A program made the translations under genes and the position numbers. Below are positions 1 to 8,077 of a DNA stretch of 63,896 nt, one piece after another (position 1 is the stretch's first letter; each line of letters opens with the position of its first letter). The notes beneath the pieces were generated by a model. That model had not been told where the DNA came from and made no database searches. It saw nothing but the letters and a program-made list of their open reading frames with translations. The DNA is from Candidatus Alistipes faecavium (GTDB lineage Bacteria > Bacteroidota > Bacteroidia > Bacteroidales > Rikenellaceae): assembly GCA_019118605.1 (NCBI GenBank), contig DWYP01000048.1:1-63896 (forward strand), in the 5' to 3' direction.

Positions 1-1308
1 AAGGTTGTCTATGCAACGTCGAAAGGCGTGGATTTCATCATCTGCGACCACCACCTCCCGGCCGAGGAGATTCCCCGTGCCGTAGCCGTTCTGGACCCCA
101 AGCGGGTCGACTGCACCTACCCGTTCGACGAACTGTCGGGTTGCGGCGTGGGATTCAAGCTCGTGCAGGCCTATGCACAGAAAAACAACATCCCCTTCGA
201 GCAGATCATGCCGCTGCTCGACCTGCTCGTGGTCTCGATCGCCTCGGACATCGTGCCGCTGGTGGGCGAGAACCGCATCCTCGCGCACTTCGGGCTGAAG
301 AACCTCAACCGCGAGCCGTCTAAGGGGCTGCTGTCGATCATCAAGATCTGCGGCCTGGACAAGCACAACATCACCATCGACGACATCGTCTTCAAGATCG
401 GCCCGCGGATCAACGCCGCAGGGCGCATGCGCATGGACGAGAACGACGAGAATGCCTCGCCCTCGGGCGGGCATGCCGCCGTGGAGCTCCTGATCGAGGG
501 AAACGAGAGCGTCGCCGCGGAGTTCGGCAACGTCATCGACTCCTACAACCAGGACCGCAAGTCGATCGACCGCCACGTCACGCAGGAGGCGCACGACTAC
601 ATCGAGCACAACCCCGCGATGAAGGAGCTCAAGAGCACGGTGATCTACAACCCGCGCTGGATGAAGGGCATCGTGGGGATCGTGGCCTCGCGTCTCATAG
701 AGACCTACTACCGCCCGACGGTCGTCCTGACGATGAGCAACGGATACGTCACCGGATCGGCGCGTTCGGTTCCAGGCTTCGACCTCTACCAGGCCGTGGA
801 GTCGTGCTCCGACCTGCTGGAGAACTTCGGAGGGCACATGTACGCCGCGGGGCTGACGATGCGTCCGGAGAATGTCGGGGAGTTCACCCGGCGGTTCAAC
901 GCCTTCGTCGAGGAGAACATCGACCCGCAGATGCTCATCCCGCAGGTGGACATCGACAGCGAGCTGCTCTTCTCGGACATCACCCCCTCCTTCCGCAAGG
1001 AGCTGAACCGTTTCCAGCCCTTCGGCCCGGGCAACACCGCGCCGGTTTTCGTGACGCGCGGCGTGAGCAACCACGGCGAGGCGAAGCTCGTGGGCATGGA
1101 GTGCGAGCACCTGCGCATGGATCTCATGCAGCGGCAGAAGCCCAACACGAAGATCCAGGCCATCGCCTTCCAGCAGCCCACGCATTACGAATGGGTGCGT
1201 GCCGGGCGTCCGATCGACGTCTGCTACCAGATTGTCGAGAACCACTACCGCGGGACGGTCTCCACGCAGCTGCGCGTGAAGGACATCAAGCCCGTGACGG
1301 GCAAATAG
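1..1308 (+). CDS. recJ: Single-stranded-DNA exonuclease RecJ, C-terminal part
   Basis: RecJ is a 5'-to-3' single-strand exonuclease of recombination and mismatch repair. The open frame runs in from the window edge, so the N-terminus is missing. The visible part begins just before the DHH motif (ICDHHLP), which binds the catalytic metal. It continues through the DHHA1-type domain (GGHMYAAGLTM) to the C-terminal OB-like domain (FQPFGPGNTAPVF). About 435 residues are present, against roughly 570 for full bacterial RecJ proteins. A strong terminator follows 26 bases after the stop. Seen: DHH and GGH motifs. Known: they define the RecJ family. Confidence 0.95.
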   Translation, partial: KVVYATSKGVDFIICDHHLPAEEIPRAVAVLDPKRVDCTYPFDELSGCGVGFKLVQAYAQKNNIPFEQIMPLLDLLVVSIASDIVPLVGENRILAHFGLKNLNREPSKGLLSIIKICGLDKHNITIDDIVFKIGPRINAAGRMRMDENDENASPSGGHAAVELLIEGNESVAAEFGNVIDSYNQDRKSIDRHVTQEAHDYIEHNPAMKELKSTVIYNPRWMKGIVGIVASRLIETYYRPTVVLTMSNGYVTGSARSVPGFDLYQAVESCSDLLENFGGHMYAAGLTMRPENVGEFTRRFNAFVEENIDPQMLIPQVDIDSELLFSDITPSFRKELNRFQPFGPGNTAPVFVTRGVSNHGEAKLVGMECEHLRMDLMQRQKPNTKIQAIAFQQPTHYEWVRAGRPIDVCYQIVENHYRGTVSTQLRVKDIKPVTGK

Positions 1309-1334
1309 CGCGCCGGGCTGTTCCGGCAGGACGA

Positions 1335-1373
1335 AAAAAGGATGCCTCCATCGCGGAGGCATCCTTTTTGTTT
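1335..1373. terminator. Rho-independent terminator, bidirectional
   Basis: A 15-bp perfect stem, AAAAAGGATGCCTCC, with loop ATCGC and its complement is flanked by A and T runs. It lies after recJ, and the minus-strand nitroreductase also ends towards it, so it can serve both strands. Confidence 0.9.
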
Positions 1374-1511
1374 CAAGGCAAGGGTCTTGTTTCAAGACAG
1401 GGGAGAGAGGGCGCCCTTCTGCGTGCCGGCACACCGGGGTGTCGGGAAGCCGCATGGAACCGGAGTGCAGCCTCGGGCTCCGGAGTTCGGGGCCGCTGTC
1501 CCGGGCCGGGG

Positions 1512-2042
1512 TTACGGCAGGCGGAGGATCCGCTCGGGGCCGTCGTACCCGGGCAGCGGGGCGGGGGAGAAGTCGGAGTATCCTATGGCGATGGCGCACA
1601 GCGGCTCGCAGCCCTCGGGGATGGGCAGGAACGTGCGCAGGTAGTCGGAGGCCTTCTCGCCCTCGGGCTCGTCCTTGCGGCGCGGACGTCCGTGGATGTG
1701 CACCCAGCAGGAGCCCAGCCCCTCGTCGACGCACGCCAGTTGCAGGATCGTCGCCGCGATGGAGGCGTTCTCGCGCCACAGGTCGCTCACCGAGGTGTCG
1801 CCCAGCACGACGATGGCCAGCGGCGCGCCCTTGAGGAATCCCGACCCGTAGTCGCGCATCACGGCCATCCGGGCCACCAGCGCGGGATCGTCGACAACCA
1901 GAAAGCGCGTCGTGCGCGTATTGCGGGCCGAAGGGGCCGAAAGTGCCTCCGCGAGCATGCGGTCGACGACCTCGCGGGGCACCGCACGCTCCGAAAACTT
2001 GCGGATCGAGCGGCGTTTGCCTACCAATTCCTTGAAATCCAT
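1512..2042 (-). CDS. Nitroreductase family protein (FMN-dependent)
   Basis: This 176-residue protein has the small nitroreductase fold: an N-terminal RRSIRKF motif that contacts FMN phosphate, SAPSARNTRTTRF, and a C-terminal GY segment. Such enzymes reduce nitro compounds or quinones with NAD(P)H; the substrate here is unknown. I chose the start at 2042 (MDFKELVGKRRSIRKF) because the upstream in-frame ATG at 2072 would overlap a minus-strand -7 box, TATTTTTG at 2070-2077. The gene is divergent from the HAD phosphatase gene and shares a 78-base regulatory gap with it. Confidence 0.85.
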   Translation of the reverse strand: MDFKELVGKRRSIRKFSERAVPREVVDRMLAEALSAPSARNTRTTRFLVVDDPALVARMAVMRDYGSGFLKGAPLAIVVLGDTSVSDLWRENASIAATILQLACVDEGLGSCWVHIHGRPRRKDEPEGEKASDYLRTFLPIPEGCEPLCAIAIGYSDFSPAPLPGYDGPERILRLP

Positions 2043-2062
2043 ATGCTTCACTATTTCATGTA

Positions 2063-2079
2063 CGTATTGCAAAAATACG
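2063..2079. promoter_or_regulatory. Inverted repeat between nitroreductase and HAD genes (candidate operator)
   Basis: CGTATT-GCAAA-AATACG is a 6-bp inverted repeat with a 5-base spacer. It covers the minus-strand -7 box of the nitroreductase gene (TATTTTTG, 2070-2077) and the -33 region of the + strand promoter. A bound protein could control both genes. Binding is inferred. Confidence 0.4.
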
Positions 2080-2098
2080 CAAAAAAACGCTATCTTTG
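2067..2098 (+). promoter_or_regulatory. Promoter of the HAD phosphatase operon
   Basis: A Bacteroidota-type -7 box TATCTTTG sits at 2091-2098, with a weak -33 element (TTGC, 2067-2070) 20 bases upstream. The start codon at 2120 is 21 bases downstream of the -7 box. Confidence 0.75.
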
Positions 2099-2119
2099 AG
2101 AATCTAATTCCGGAAAATC

Positions 2120-2959
2120 ATGGATGACCGTTTCACCATCGCCCTGATCTACGACTTCGACGGAACGCTCGCTCCGGGCAACATGCAGGAGTACGACTTC
2201 ATCCCCGCCGTCGGCAAAAGCAACAAGGAATTCTGGTCGGAGGCCAACGCCCTGGCCGAGGAACAGGACGCCGACATGGTGCTCACCTACATGGCGCGCA
2301 TGATCCAGGAGGCCAAGTCGAAGGGGCTGTCGCTGCGCCGCGAGGCCTTTCAGGAGTCGGGGCGCCGCGTAACGCTCTTCCAGGGTGTCAGGGAGTGGTT
2401 CTCGAGAATCAACCGCTACGGCGCCGAACGCCATATCCGCATCCTGCACTACATCAACTCCTCGGGACTGAAGGAGATCATCGAAGGTACCGAAATCGCC
2501 CACGAATTCCGCAAGATCTACGCCTGTGCGTTCCTCTACGACGTCGACGGAATCGCCTACTGGCCCGCCGTGGCGGTCAACTACACCAACAAGACGCAGT
2601 TCATCTTCAAGATCAACAAGGGCGTAGAATCAGTTTTCGACTCGAAGCTCGTGAACCGCTACATCCCCGAGAACGAGCGTCCCGTGCCGTTCCGCCACAT
2701 GATCTACGTCGGCGACGGCACGACCGACATCCCCTGCATGCGGCTGGTGAAGAACTCCGGGGGGCACTCCATCGCCGTCTACAACCCCGACCAGAAGGGC
2801 GCCCGCAAGGAGCTCGCCTCGCTCATCCGCGACAACCGTGTGAGCCACGTCTGCCCGGCCGACTACCGCGAAGGGTCGGAAATGGACCGCCTGGTGAAGA
2901 CCATCATCGACAAAATCGACCTCGACGACCGCCTCGAGAAACTCGAAGCGGTAAAATAA
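2120..2959 (+). CDS. HAD-superfamily phosphatase
   Basis: This 279-residue cytoplasmic hydrolase has HAD motif I at residues 12-17 (DFDGTL; Asp12 nucleophile, Asp14 acid/base) and motif IV near residue 200 (YVGDGTTDIPCM). The spacing fits a helical C1 cap. The physiological phosphoester cannot be told from sequence. It is the first gene of a tightly packed + strand run reaching to about 5830; the next gene starts 9 bases after its stop. Confidence 0.85.
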   Translation: MDDRFTIALIYDFDGTLAPGNMQEYDFIPAVGKSNKEFWSEANALAEEQDADMVLTYMARMIQEAKSKGLSLRREAFQESGRRVTLFQGVREWFSRINRYGAERHIRILHYINSSGLKEIIEGTEIAHEFRKIYACAFLYDVDGIAYWPAVAVNYTNKTQFIFKINKGVESVFDSKLVNRYIPENERPVPFRHMIYVGDGTTDIPCMRLVKNSGGHSIAVYNPDQKGARKELASLIRDNRVSHVCPADYREGSEMDRLVKTIIDKIDLDDRLEKLEAVK

Positions 2960-2968
2960 CCCACCGGC

Positions 2969-3541
2969 ATGAGGCTCCTCCGACTGCGACCGCTGCGCAC
3001 GGCATGGCTCGCCTGTTCCCCGGAATGGACAGCCGGGTGGAGGCGCCACCGGACGGCCGCGGGCATCGCGGCGGGCGTGCTGGCTCTCAGTATCCCGATC
3101 CCCTGCGCGACATTCCCGTCCCTCTGTGCGGCCGCCCTGTGCTGCGCGGCCCTCTATGCCGACAACGAACCCCTGCAGCTGCTGTTGCTTCCCGAGCGCG
3201 GCAGTGCGCGCCTGCTCGTCGGCAAGGTACTCACCGCCTGGAGGAACTATTTCCTGGCCGCGGCACCCTTCGCACTGGCTGCGGCCCTCGCGCATCCCCG
3301 CACCGCGTGGATGGCCGCGGCGTGGATCCCCTTCGCGGCCCTCGTGCTGATGTATGCCGTGCTGGCCAAATACGCCCGCTACGACCCCGCGCAGAGGCAT
3401 CCGAAACTCCCGGGGACGACGCTCGTCGGATACCTCGGATTCCCCGTACCGCTCTTTCTGCCCGTGACGCTCTGCCTGATCGTCGTCTACGCCCTGCGCG
3501 CCGAGCGCAACCTCAACCGCTACCTCTATGATTACGATTGA
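2969..3541 (+). CDS. Small integral membrane protein, partner of the adjacent ABC-like ATPase
   Basis: This 190-residue protein has an Arg-rich N-terminus and about four hydrophobic segments: roughly residues 30-65, 88-108, 113-131 and 148-175. I recognise no family motif. It overlaps the following ATPase gene by 14 bases, which implies translational coupling and a shared complex. It is short for an ABC-2 permease (usually 240 or more residues). Function is unknown; a role as the membrane half of a minimal ABC transporter is inferred from context. Confidence 0.7.
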   Translation: MRLLRLRPLRTAWLACSPEWTAGWRRHRTAAGIAAGVLALSIPIPCATFPSLCAAALCCAALYADNEPLQLLLLPERGSARLLVGKVLTAWRNYFLAAAPFALAAALAHPRTAWMAAAWIPFAALVLMYAVLAKYARYDPAQRHPKLPGTTLVGYLGFPVPLFLPVTLCLIVVYALRAERNLNRYLYDYD

Positions 3542-4238
3542 CGCCCTGACACTCCGCTACGGATCGCTGACGGCCCTCGACGGCGTCACGATGCACCTGG
3601 CCGAATGTGCCGTGCACGGCATCACGGGGGCGGCCGGCGCCGGGAAGAGTTCGCTGCTCGACGCCGTCTACGGGCTCGTCGCGCCCGACGGAGGTACTGT
3701 CTCGCGGGCCGGGCATCCCCTGCGCCGCCGCGACATGGCCTACCTCGAAGGCCGCGACATCCTGTACGGCGGGCTGACGGGACGCGACCTGCTCGACATG
3801 ACCGCCCGATACCGCCCGGGATACGATCCCGCGCCCCTCGTGCGGCTCTTCGGACTGCCCCTCGGGCAGCGGGTCGACACCTGGACGCCGGAGCGGAGGA
3901 GGAAGCTGGCGCTGTGCATCGTCCTGATGCAGCGCAAGCCGCTGCTGCTGCTCGACGAACCCTTCCGCGGTTTGGGCATCGAGGAGGCGCTGGCCGTGCA
4001 GGAGCTCCTGCGCAGCCGCAAGTCCGAGGGTGCGACGATCCTCCTCACGTCGCGGGAGTTCGCACCCCTCGAAGCGCTCTGCGACGACATCCGCCGGCTT
4101 GAGGGCGGGCGCCTCACGGCAGAGTACCGCCGGGGCGAGTACGCCCGGGCAGCCGAAGCGGCAAGGCAGGCCGAAGAGCTGGAGGAGCTTCTCCGCCGGA
4201 GCGGGCTGACACATTTCGACAACGGAAAAATAAACTGA
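3528..4238 (+). CDS. Degenerate ABC-transporter ATP-binding protein
   Basis: This 236-residue ABC-type ATPase keeps Walker A (GAAGAGKSS, about residues 35-43) and Walker B with the catalytic Glu (LLLLDEP). The other motifs are eroded: the Q-loop position reads YLEGRD, the LSGGQ signature is replaced by WTPERRRKL, and the H-loop His is replaced by Arg (LLTSREF). It may bind ATP but hydrolyse it poorly, or work as a switch. It overlaps the upstream membrane-protein gene by 14 bases, and rdgB starts 7 bases after its stop. Confidence 0.8.
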   Translation: MITIDALTLRYGSLTALDGVTMHLAECAVHGITGAAGAGKSSLLDAVYGLVAPDGGTVSRAGHPLRRRDMAYLEGRDILYGGLTGRDLLDMTARYRPGYDPAPLVRLFGLPLGQRVDTWTPERRRKLALCIVLMQRKPLLLLDEPFRGLGIEEALAVQELLRSRKSEGATILLTSREFAPLEALCDDIRRLEGGRLTAEYRRGEYARAAEAARQAEELEELLRRSGLTHFDNGKIN

Positions 4239-4245
4239 TACCGCG

Positions 4246-4827
4246 ATGAAGATCATCTTTGCAACGAACAACGCCCACAAGCTCAGCGAGGTGCAGGCCG
4301 TGCTGGGCGACGGATTCACGCTCCTGACGCCCCGCGACTGCGGCGTCACGGAGGAGATCCCCGAGGAGCAGGAGACCCTCGAGGGCAACGCCTCGCAGAA
4401 GGCCCGCTACCTCTACGACCGCACGGGCATGGACTGCTTCGCCGACGATACGGGGCTCGAGGTCGCGGCGCTGGGCGGCGCCCCGGGCGTACACTCGGCC
4501 CGCTACGCCACCGACGGACACGACTTCGCGGCCAACAACCGCCTGCTGCTGAAAAACCTCCGGGGCGTGACGGATCGCCGGGCGCGTTTCCGCACGGTCA
4601 TTTCGCTGATAATAAACGGGGAGGAGCATCTTTTCGAGGGCGTCGTCGAGGGCCGGATCCTCGACCACGAAACGGGACACGAAGGTTTCGGATTCGACCC
4701 CCTGTTCGTCCCCGAAGGCGCCGAAAAAAGCTTCGCGGAGATGACCCCCGGGGAGAAGAACGCCATCTCGCACCGCGGGCGCGCCGTGCGCAAACTGGCG
4801 GAATACCTCCACGCACTCGAAAAATAG
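4246..4827 (+). CDS. rdgB: Non-canonical purine NTP pyrophosphatase (RdgB/HAM1)
   Basis: This 193-residue cytoplasmic enzyme hydrolyses dITP, ITP and XTP to monophosphates, so deaminated purines stay out of DNA and RNA. Family motifs are clear: an N-terminal ATNNAHKLSEV (substrate phosphate binding), FADDTGLEV with the catalytic Asp, and the C-terminal GFGFDPLF and ISHRGRA segments. Length is normal. It lies inside the + strand run, with 7 bases on each side to its neighbours. Confidence 0.95.
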   Translation: MKIIFATNNAHKLSEVQAVLGDGFTLLTPRDCGVTEEIPEEQETLEGNASQKARYLYDRTGMDCFADDTGLEVAALGGAPGVHSARYATDGHDFAANNRLLLKNLRGVTDRRARFRTVISLIINGEEHLFEGVVEGRILDHETGHEGFGFDPLFVPEGAEKSFAEMTPGEKNAISHRGRAVRKLAEYLHALEK

Positions 4828-4834
4828 GCGTGCG

Positions 4835-5830
4835 ATGAAACCCCTGGAGACCGTCCGCTGGGGCATCCTCGGCTGCGGCGACGTCTGCGAGCGCAAGAGC
4901 GGCCCGCCGATGTACCTCACCGGCCATTCGCAGCTCGCGGCCGTGATGCGGCGCGATGCGGCAAAGGCCGCGGACTTCGCACGCCGCCACGGTGTCGGGA
5001 AGGTCTACACCGATGTCGGGGCGCTGCTCGCCGATCCCGGAATCGACATCATCTACGTGGCCACGCCCCATGCCCTGCACTGCGCGCAGACGATCCGCGC
5101 GCTGGAGGCCGGGAAGGATGTCTACGTCGAGAAACCCATGGCGATGACCCATGCCGAGTGCCTCGGGATGCTCGCCGCGGCCGAACGCTGCGGACGCCGG
5201 ATCTTCGTGGCCTACTACCGCCGGGCGCTGCCCTATTTCCGCAAGGTCAGGAAGCTCCTGGAGCACGGGGCCATCGGCACGCCGCTGTGCGTCGAGGTGC
5301 GTTACCTGCGGCCTCCCGCCCCGGGGGACAGCGACCCGCAGCAACGTCCCTGGCGGCTGCAGCGCGACGTGGGCGGCGACGGGTACTTCTACGACATGGC
5401 GCCCCACACGCTCGACATCCTCGACTTCCTGCTCGGGGAGATCGCCGAGGCCCGGGGCTGCAAGGCCAACCGCGCGGGGCTCTATGAGGTCGCCGACACG
5501 GTATGCGCCTCGTGGCGCTTCGCCTCGGGAGCCGTCGGCACGGGAACGTGGTGCTTCGCCGCACCCTCCGGCTGCCGGGAGGATTCGGTGCGCATCGTCG
5601 GGAGCCGCGGGGAGATCCGCTTCAGCACCTTCGCCTTCACACCCGTCGAGTGTTCGACCCCGGAGGGCGTCGCACGCTTCGAAATCGCGCCCCCGGAGCA
5701 TATTCAGGGGCCGTTGATCGAAACGATCGTCGCCGAGCTCCGCGGCGAGGGGCGCTGCCCTTCGACGGGCGTCAGCGCCGCACGCACTTCGCGCGCGATG
5801 GATCGAATTATGGCGGAAGAAATCAAATAA
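4835..5830 (+). CDS. Gfo/Idh/MocA-family NAD(P)-dependent oxidoreductase
   Basis: This 331-residue dehydrogenase has an N-terminal Rossmann fold (WGILGCGDV, residues 8-16), the family's EKPMAMT motif near residue 98 with the conserved Lys, and a C-terminal alpha/beta domain. Members oxidise or reduce sugars, inositols or related polyols; the substrate is not predictable here. It starts 7 bases after rdgB and ends next to folE, whose promoter motif begins 6 bases after this stop. Confidence 0.88.
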   Translation: MKPLETVRWGILGCGDVCERKSGPPMYLTGHSQLAAVMRRDAAKAADFARRHGVGKVYTDVGALLADPGIDIIYVATPHALHCAQTIRALEAGKDVYVEKPMAMTHAECLGMLAAAERCGRRIFVAYYRRALPYFRKVRKLLEHGAIGTPLCVEVRYLRPPAPGDSDPQQRPWRLQRDVGGDGYFYDMAPHTLDILDFLLGEIAEARGCKANRAGLYEVADTVCASWRFASGAVGTGTWCFAAPSGCREDSVRIVGSRGEIRFSTFAFTPVECSTPEGVARFEIAPPEHIQGPLIETIVAELRGEGRCPSTGVSAARTSRAMDRIMAEEIK

Positions 5831-5835
5831 ATGCG

Positions 5836-5843
5836 TATCTTTG
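5836..5843 (+). promoter_or_regulatory. -7 box of folE, almost touching the start codon
   Basis: TATCTTTG, with 8 bases to the ATG at 5852. No convincing -33 TTTG is seen. If used, the transcript would start at or a few bases before the ATG. Confidence 0.6.
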
Positions 5844-5851
5844 CCGCAGCT

Positions 5852-6460
5852 ATGGAGACAAAGAACTACGACAAGGAGGAGCGGTTCGACCCCGCGACGG
5901 TCGAGGCGCTGAAGGGCCACTACGCGGAGATCCTCCGCCTGTTGGGCGAAGACCCCGCACGCGAGGGGCTGCTGAAGACCCCCGAGAGGGTGGCCAAGGC
6001 GATGTCGTTCCTCACGAAGGGATACGACGAAAACCCCCTGGAGATCATCCGCTCGGCGACCTTCCGCGAGGAGTACAAGCAGATGGTTCTGGTCAAGGAC
6101 ATCGAACTCTACTCGCTGTGCGAGCACCACATGCTGCCCTTCTACGGAAAGGCCCACGTGGCATACATCCCCAACGGCTACATCACCGGACTGTCGAAGA
6201 TCGCCCGCGTGGTGGAGTGTTACGCCCGGCGGCTGCAGGTTCAGGAGCGCCTCACGGTACAGATCCGCGACTGCATCCAGGCGGCCCTCAACCCGATGGG
6301 CGTGGCCGTGGTCATCGAGGCGAGCCACATGTGCATGCAGATGCGCGGCATCGAGAAGCAGCAGTCGGCGACCACCACCTCGGCGTTCACCGGCATCTTC
6401 CTCTCGGATCACCGCACGCGCGAGGAGTTCATGACCCTCATCTCGCACAAGTACCGCTAA
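5852..6460 (+). CDS. folE: GTP cyclohydrolase I
   Basis: FolE converts GTP to 7,8-dihydroneopterin triphosphate, the first step towards folate and a precursor for queuosine (see queD). The 202-residue protein has the zinc and active-site motif [10 protein letters not shown], then [10 protein letters not shown], and the C-terminal HMCMQMRG with the second zinc Cys. An in-frame ATG at 5831 would add seven residues (MRIFAAA), but it precedes the TATCTTTG promoter motif. I therefore chose 5852 ([11 protein letters not shown]), which fits the family N-terminus. A terminator follows. Confidence 0.93.
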   Translation: METKNYDKEERFDPATVEALKGHYAEILRLLGEDPAREGLLKTPERVAKAMSFLTKGYDENPLEIIRSATFREEYKQMVLVKDIELYSLCEHHMLPFYGKAHVAYIPNGYITGLSKIARVVECYARRLQVQERLTVQIRDCIQAALNPMGVAVVIEASHMCMQMRGIEKQQSATTTSAFTGIFLSDHRTREEFMTLISHKYR

Positions 6461-6492
6461 CGGATCATCAGGCTGCGCAACAGCTTCTTATA

Positions 6493-6524
6493 CCCCGCAC
6501 CCGAAAGGGCTGCGGGGCTTTTTT
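6493..6524 (+). terminator. Rho-independent terminator after folE
   Basis: The stem CCCCGCA/TGCGGGG, extended through CCC GAAA GGG, is followed by a T run. It ends 64 bases after the folE stop. Confidence 0.85.
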
Positions 6525-6693
6525 CATCTCCCGGAAGAGGCCCTTCCCGAAACGGGGCAGAGGTCCACGGCGGACGAAAAATCCGGAAAAGCCTCATTCG
6601 TAGGCAAAAAGGTCCACAGCGGCAAATTCCATCCGCCGGGGAACGGATTTTGAGGCTTCGAAAGGCACAGCAAACCAAAAAATCAAAAAGAAC

Positions 6694-7329
6694 ATGAAGA
6701 TCAAAAATTTACGTTACTTTGCGTACGCACTCCTCGCGGTTGCGTTCAGCGCGTGCCAGAAAGAGCCTTCGACTTCGGAGCTCAACGACGACTATCTGGT
6801 CTACACCGACTACGATACGTCGATCGACTTCGCGGCCTTCGAGACCTACTTCATCCCCGACAGCATCCTGGTCATCGGCAGCAATTACGAGGCCCAATAC
6901 TGGAAAGACGAGAATGCCCAGGAGATCATCGCCACGGTCATCGCCCAGATGAACAACTCCGGGTACACCCAGTCGTTCGACAAGGAGGCCGCCGATCTGG
7001 GCATTCAGATGAGCTATGTCGAGGAGGTGACCTATTTCGTCGGATACAACAACCCCTATTGGTGGTGGTACTATCCCTACTACTGGGCTCCCGGGTACTG
7101 GGGTGACTGGCTCGGCTGGCACTACCCCTACAGCGTCTACTACGGATACACCGCCGGGTCGCTCCTCGTGGAGATGGTCAACCTCGACGCCCCGCAGGAG
7201 GGAAGCAAGAAACTGCCCGTCATCTGGGACAGCTTCATCGGCGGGCTGCTGACTTCCAATTCGCAGGTCAACCTCCAGCGCACGATCGACGGAATCGACC
7301 AGGCCTTCGAACAGACCCCCATCTGGTAA
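6694..7329 (+). CDS. DUF4136-type lipoprotein with an aromatic-rich stretch
   Basis: This 211-residue protein has a lipoprotein signal peptide; the lipobox LLAVAFSAC puts the lipidated Cys at residue 21. The pattern after it (SIDFAAFETYFIPDS, then conserved segments ending in a C-terminal ID-QAF-PIW) resembles DUF4136. Residues 118-152 are extremely rich in Trp, Tyr and Pro (for example PYWWWYYPYYW). Such stretches occur in envelope DUF4136 proteins, but their role is unknown. The outer-membrane barrel gene starts 33 bases downstream, so the two probably form one operon. Confidence 0.75.
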   Translation: MKIKNLRYFAYALLAVAFSACQKEPSTSELNDDYLVYTDYDTSIDFAAFETYFIPDSILVIGSNYEAQYWKDENAQEIIATVIAQMNNSGYTQSFDKEAADLGIQMSYVEEVTYFVGYNNPYWWWYYPYYWAPGYWGDWLGWHYPYSVYYGYTAGSLLVEMVNLDAPQEGSKKLPVIWDSFIGGLLTSNSQVNLQRTIDGIDQAFEQTPIW

Positions 7330-7362
7330 AAACAAATCAACCGCATCTTAAATCGTCCGAAC

Positions 7363-7989
7363 ATGAAAACATCGAAATACCTGAAAATCGCGGCCTGCTG
7401 CACCGTTCTGCTGGCTGCCGCCGTGCCGAGCAAAGCTCAGCTCTTCCCGAACACCTACCTCAACATCGACTGGCAGATCGCAGTCCCGGTCAACAGCTCC
7501 TTCGCCGACAAGACCTCGGGATGGGGTATGAACTTCGAGGGAGGCTATTTCGTCACCCCGGCGATCACCGTGGGACCCTTCATCTCCTACCAGACCAACC
7601 TGGAGAGCATCGACCGCCAGACCCTCGACCTGGGTGACGGCTCCGTGCTGACGACCAACCAGAAACATGCGCTCTTCCAGCTTCCGTTCGGCGTCACAGG
7701 ACGCTACAACTGGATGACCGACAGGGTCTTCCAGCCCTATGTGGGTCTGAAGATGGGTGCCAACTACGCCGAGATGTCGTCCTACTACTACGTCGTCAAG
7801 CAGTACTCCGACAGCTGGGGATTCTACCTCTCGCCGGAGATCGGCGCCAGCATCTTCCCCTGCCCGGAATACCGGATGGGCCTGCACGTGGCGCTCTACT
7901 ACGGATTCGCCACCAACCGCAGCGACGTGCTCATCTACTCGATCGACAACATCAACCACTTCGGCGTGCGCGTGGGTATCTCGTTCTGA
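7363..7989 (+). CDS. Outer-membrane beta-barrel protein
   Basis: This 208-residue protein has a cleavable signal peptide ending near residue 25 (VPSKAQ). The rest alternates polar and aromatic residues as in an 8-stranded barrel, and it ends in a hydrophobic/Phe C-terminal strand (FGVRVGISF), the usual BAM recognition end. It resembles the OmpW/outer-membrane beta-barrel domain group; ligand and function are unknown. It probably shares an operon with the preceding DUF4136 lipoprotein. Confidence 0.75.
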   Translation: MKTSKYLKIAACCTVLLAAAVPSKAQLFPNTYLNIDWQIAVPVNSSFADKTSGWGMNFEGGYFVTPAITVGPFISYQTNLESIDRQTLDLGDGSVLTTNQKHALFQLPFGVTGRYNWMTDRVFQPYVGLKMGANYAEMSSYYYVVKQYSDSWGFYLSPEIGASIFPCPEYRMGLHVALYYGFATNRSDVLIYSIDNINHFGVRVGISF

Positions 7990-8011
7990 GAAGCCCCGGA
8001 CGCCCAACGAC

Positions 8012-8047
8012 AAAGGCCGGACTCCTCGCTGTGGAGATCCGGCCTTT
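8012..8047. terminator. Bidirectional terminator between convergent genes
   Basis: AAAGGCCGGA and TCCGGCCTTT form the stem, with CTCC/GGAG pairing inside. It lies between the + strand barrel gene and the minus-strand aldo/keto reductase gene. Confidence 0.8.
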
Positions 8048-8077
8048 CCGTTACGGAAAGCGTGCGTTCGCACGCCG

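Noticed and set aside
6716..6723. TTACTTTG resembling a -7 box near the start of the DUF4136 gene
   Set aside because: It lies inside the signal-peptide codons, and no later start would keep the signal peptide.
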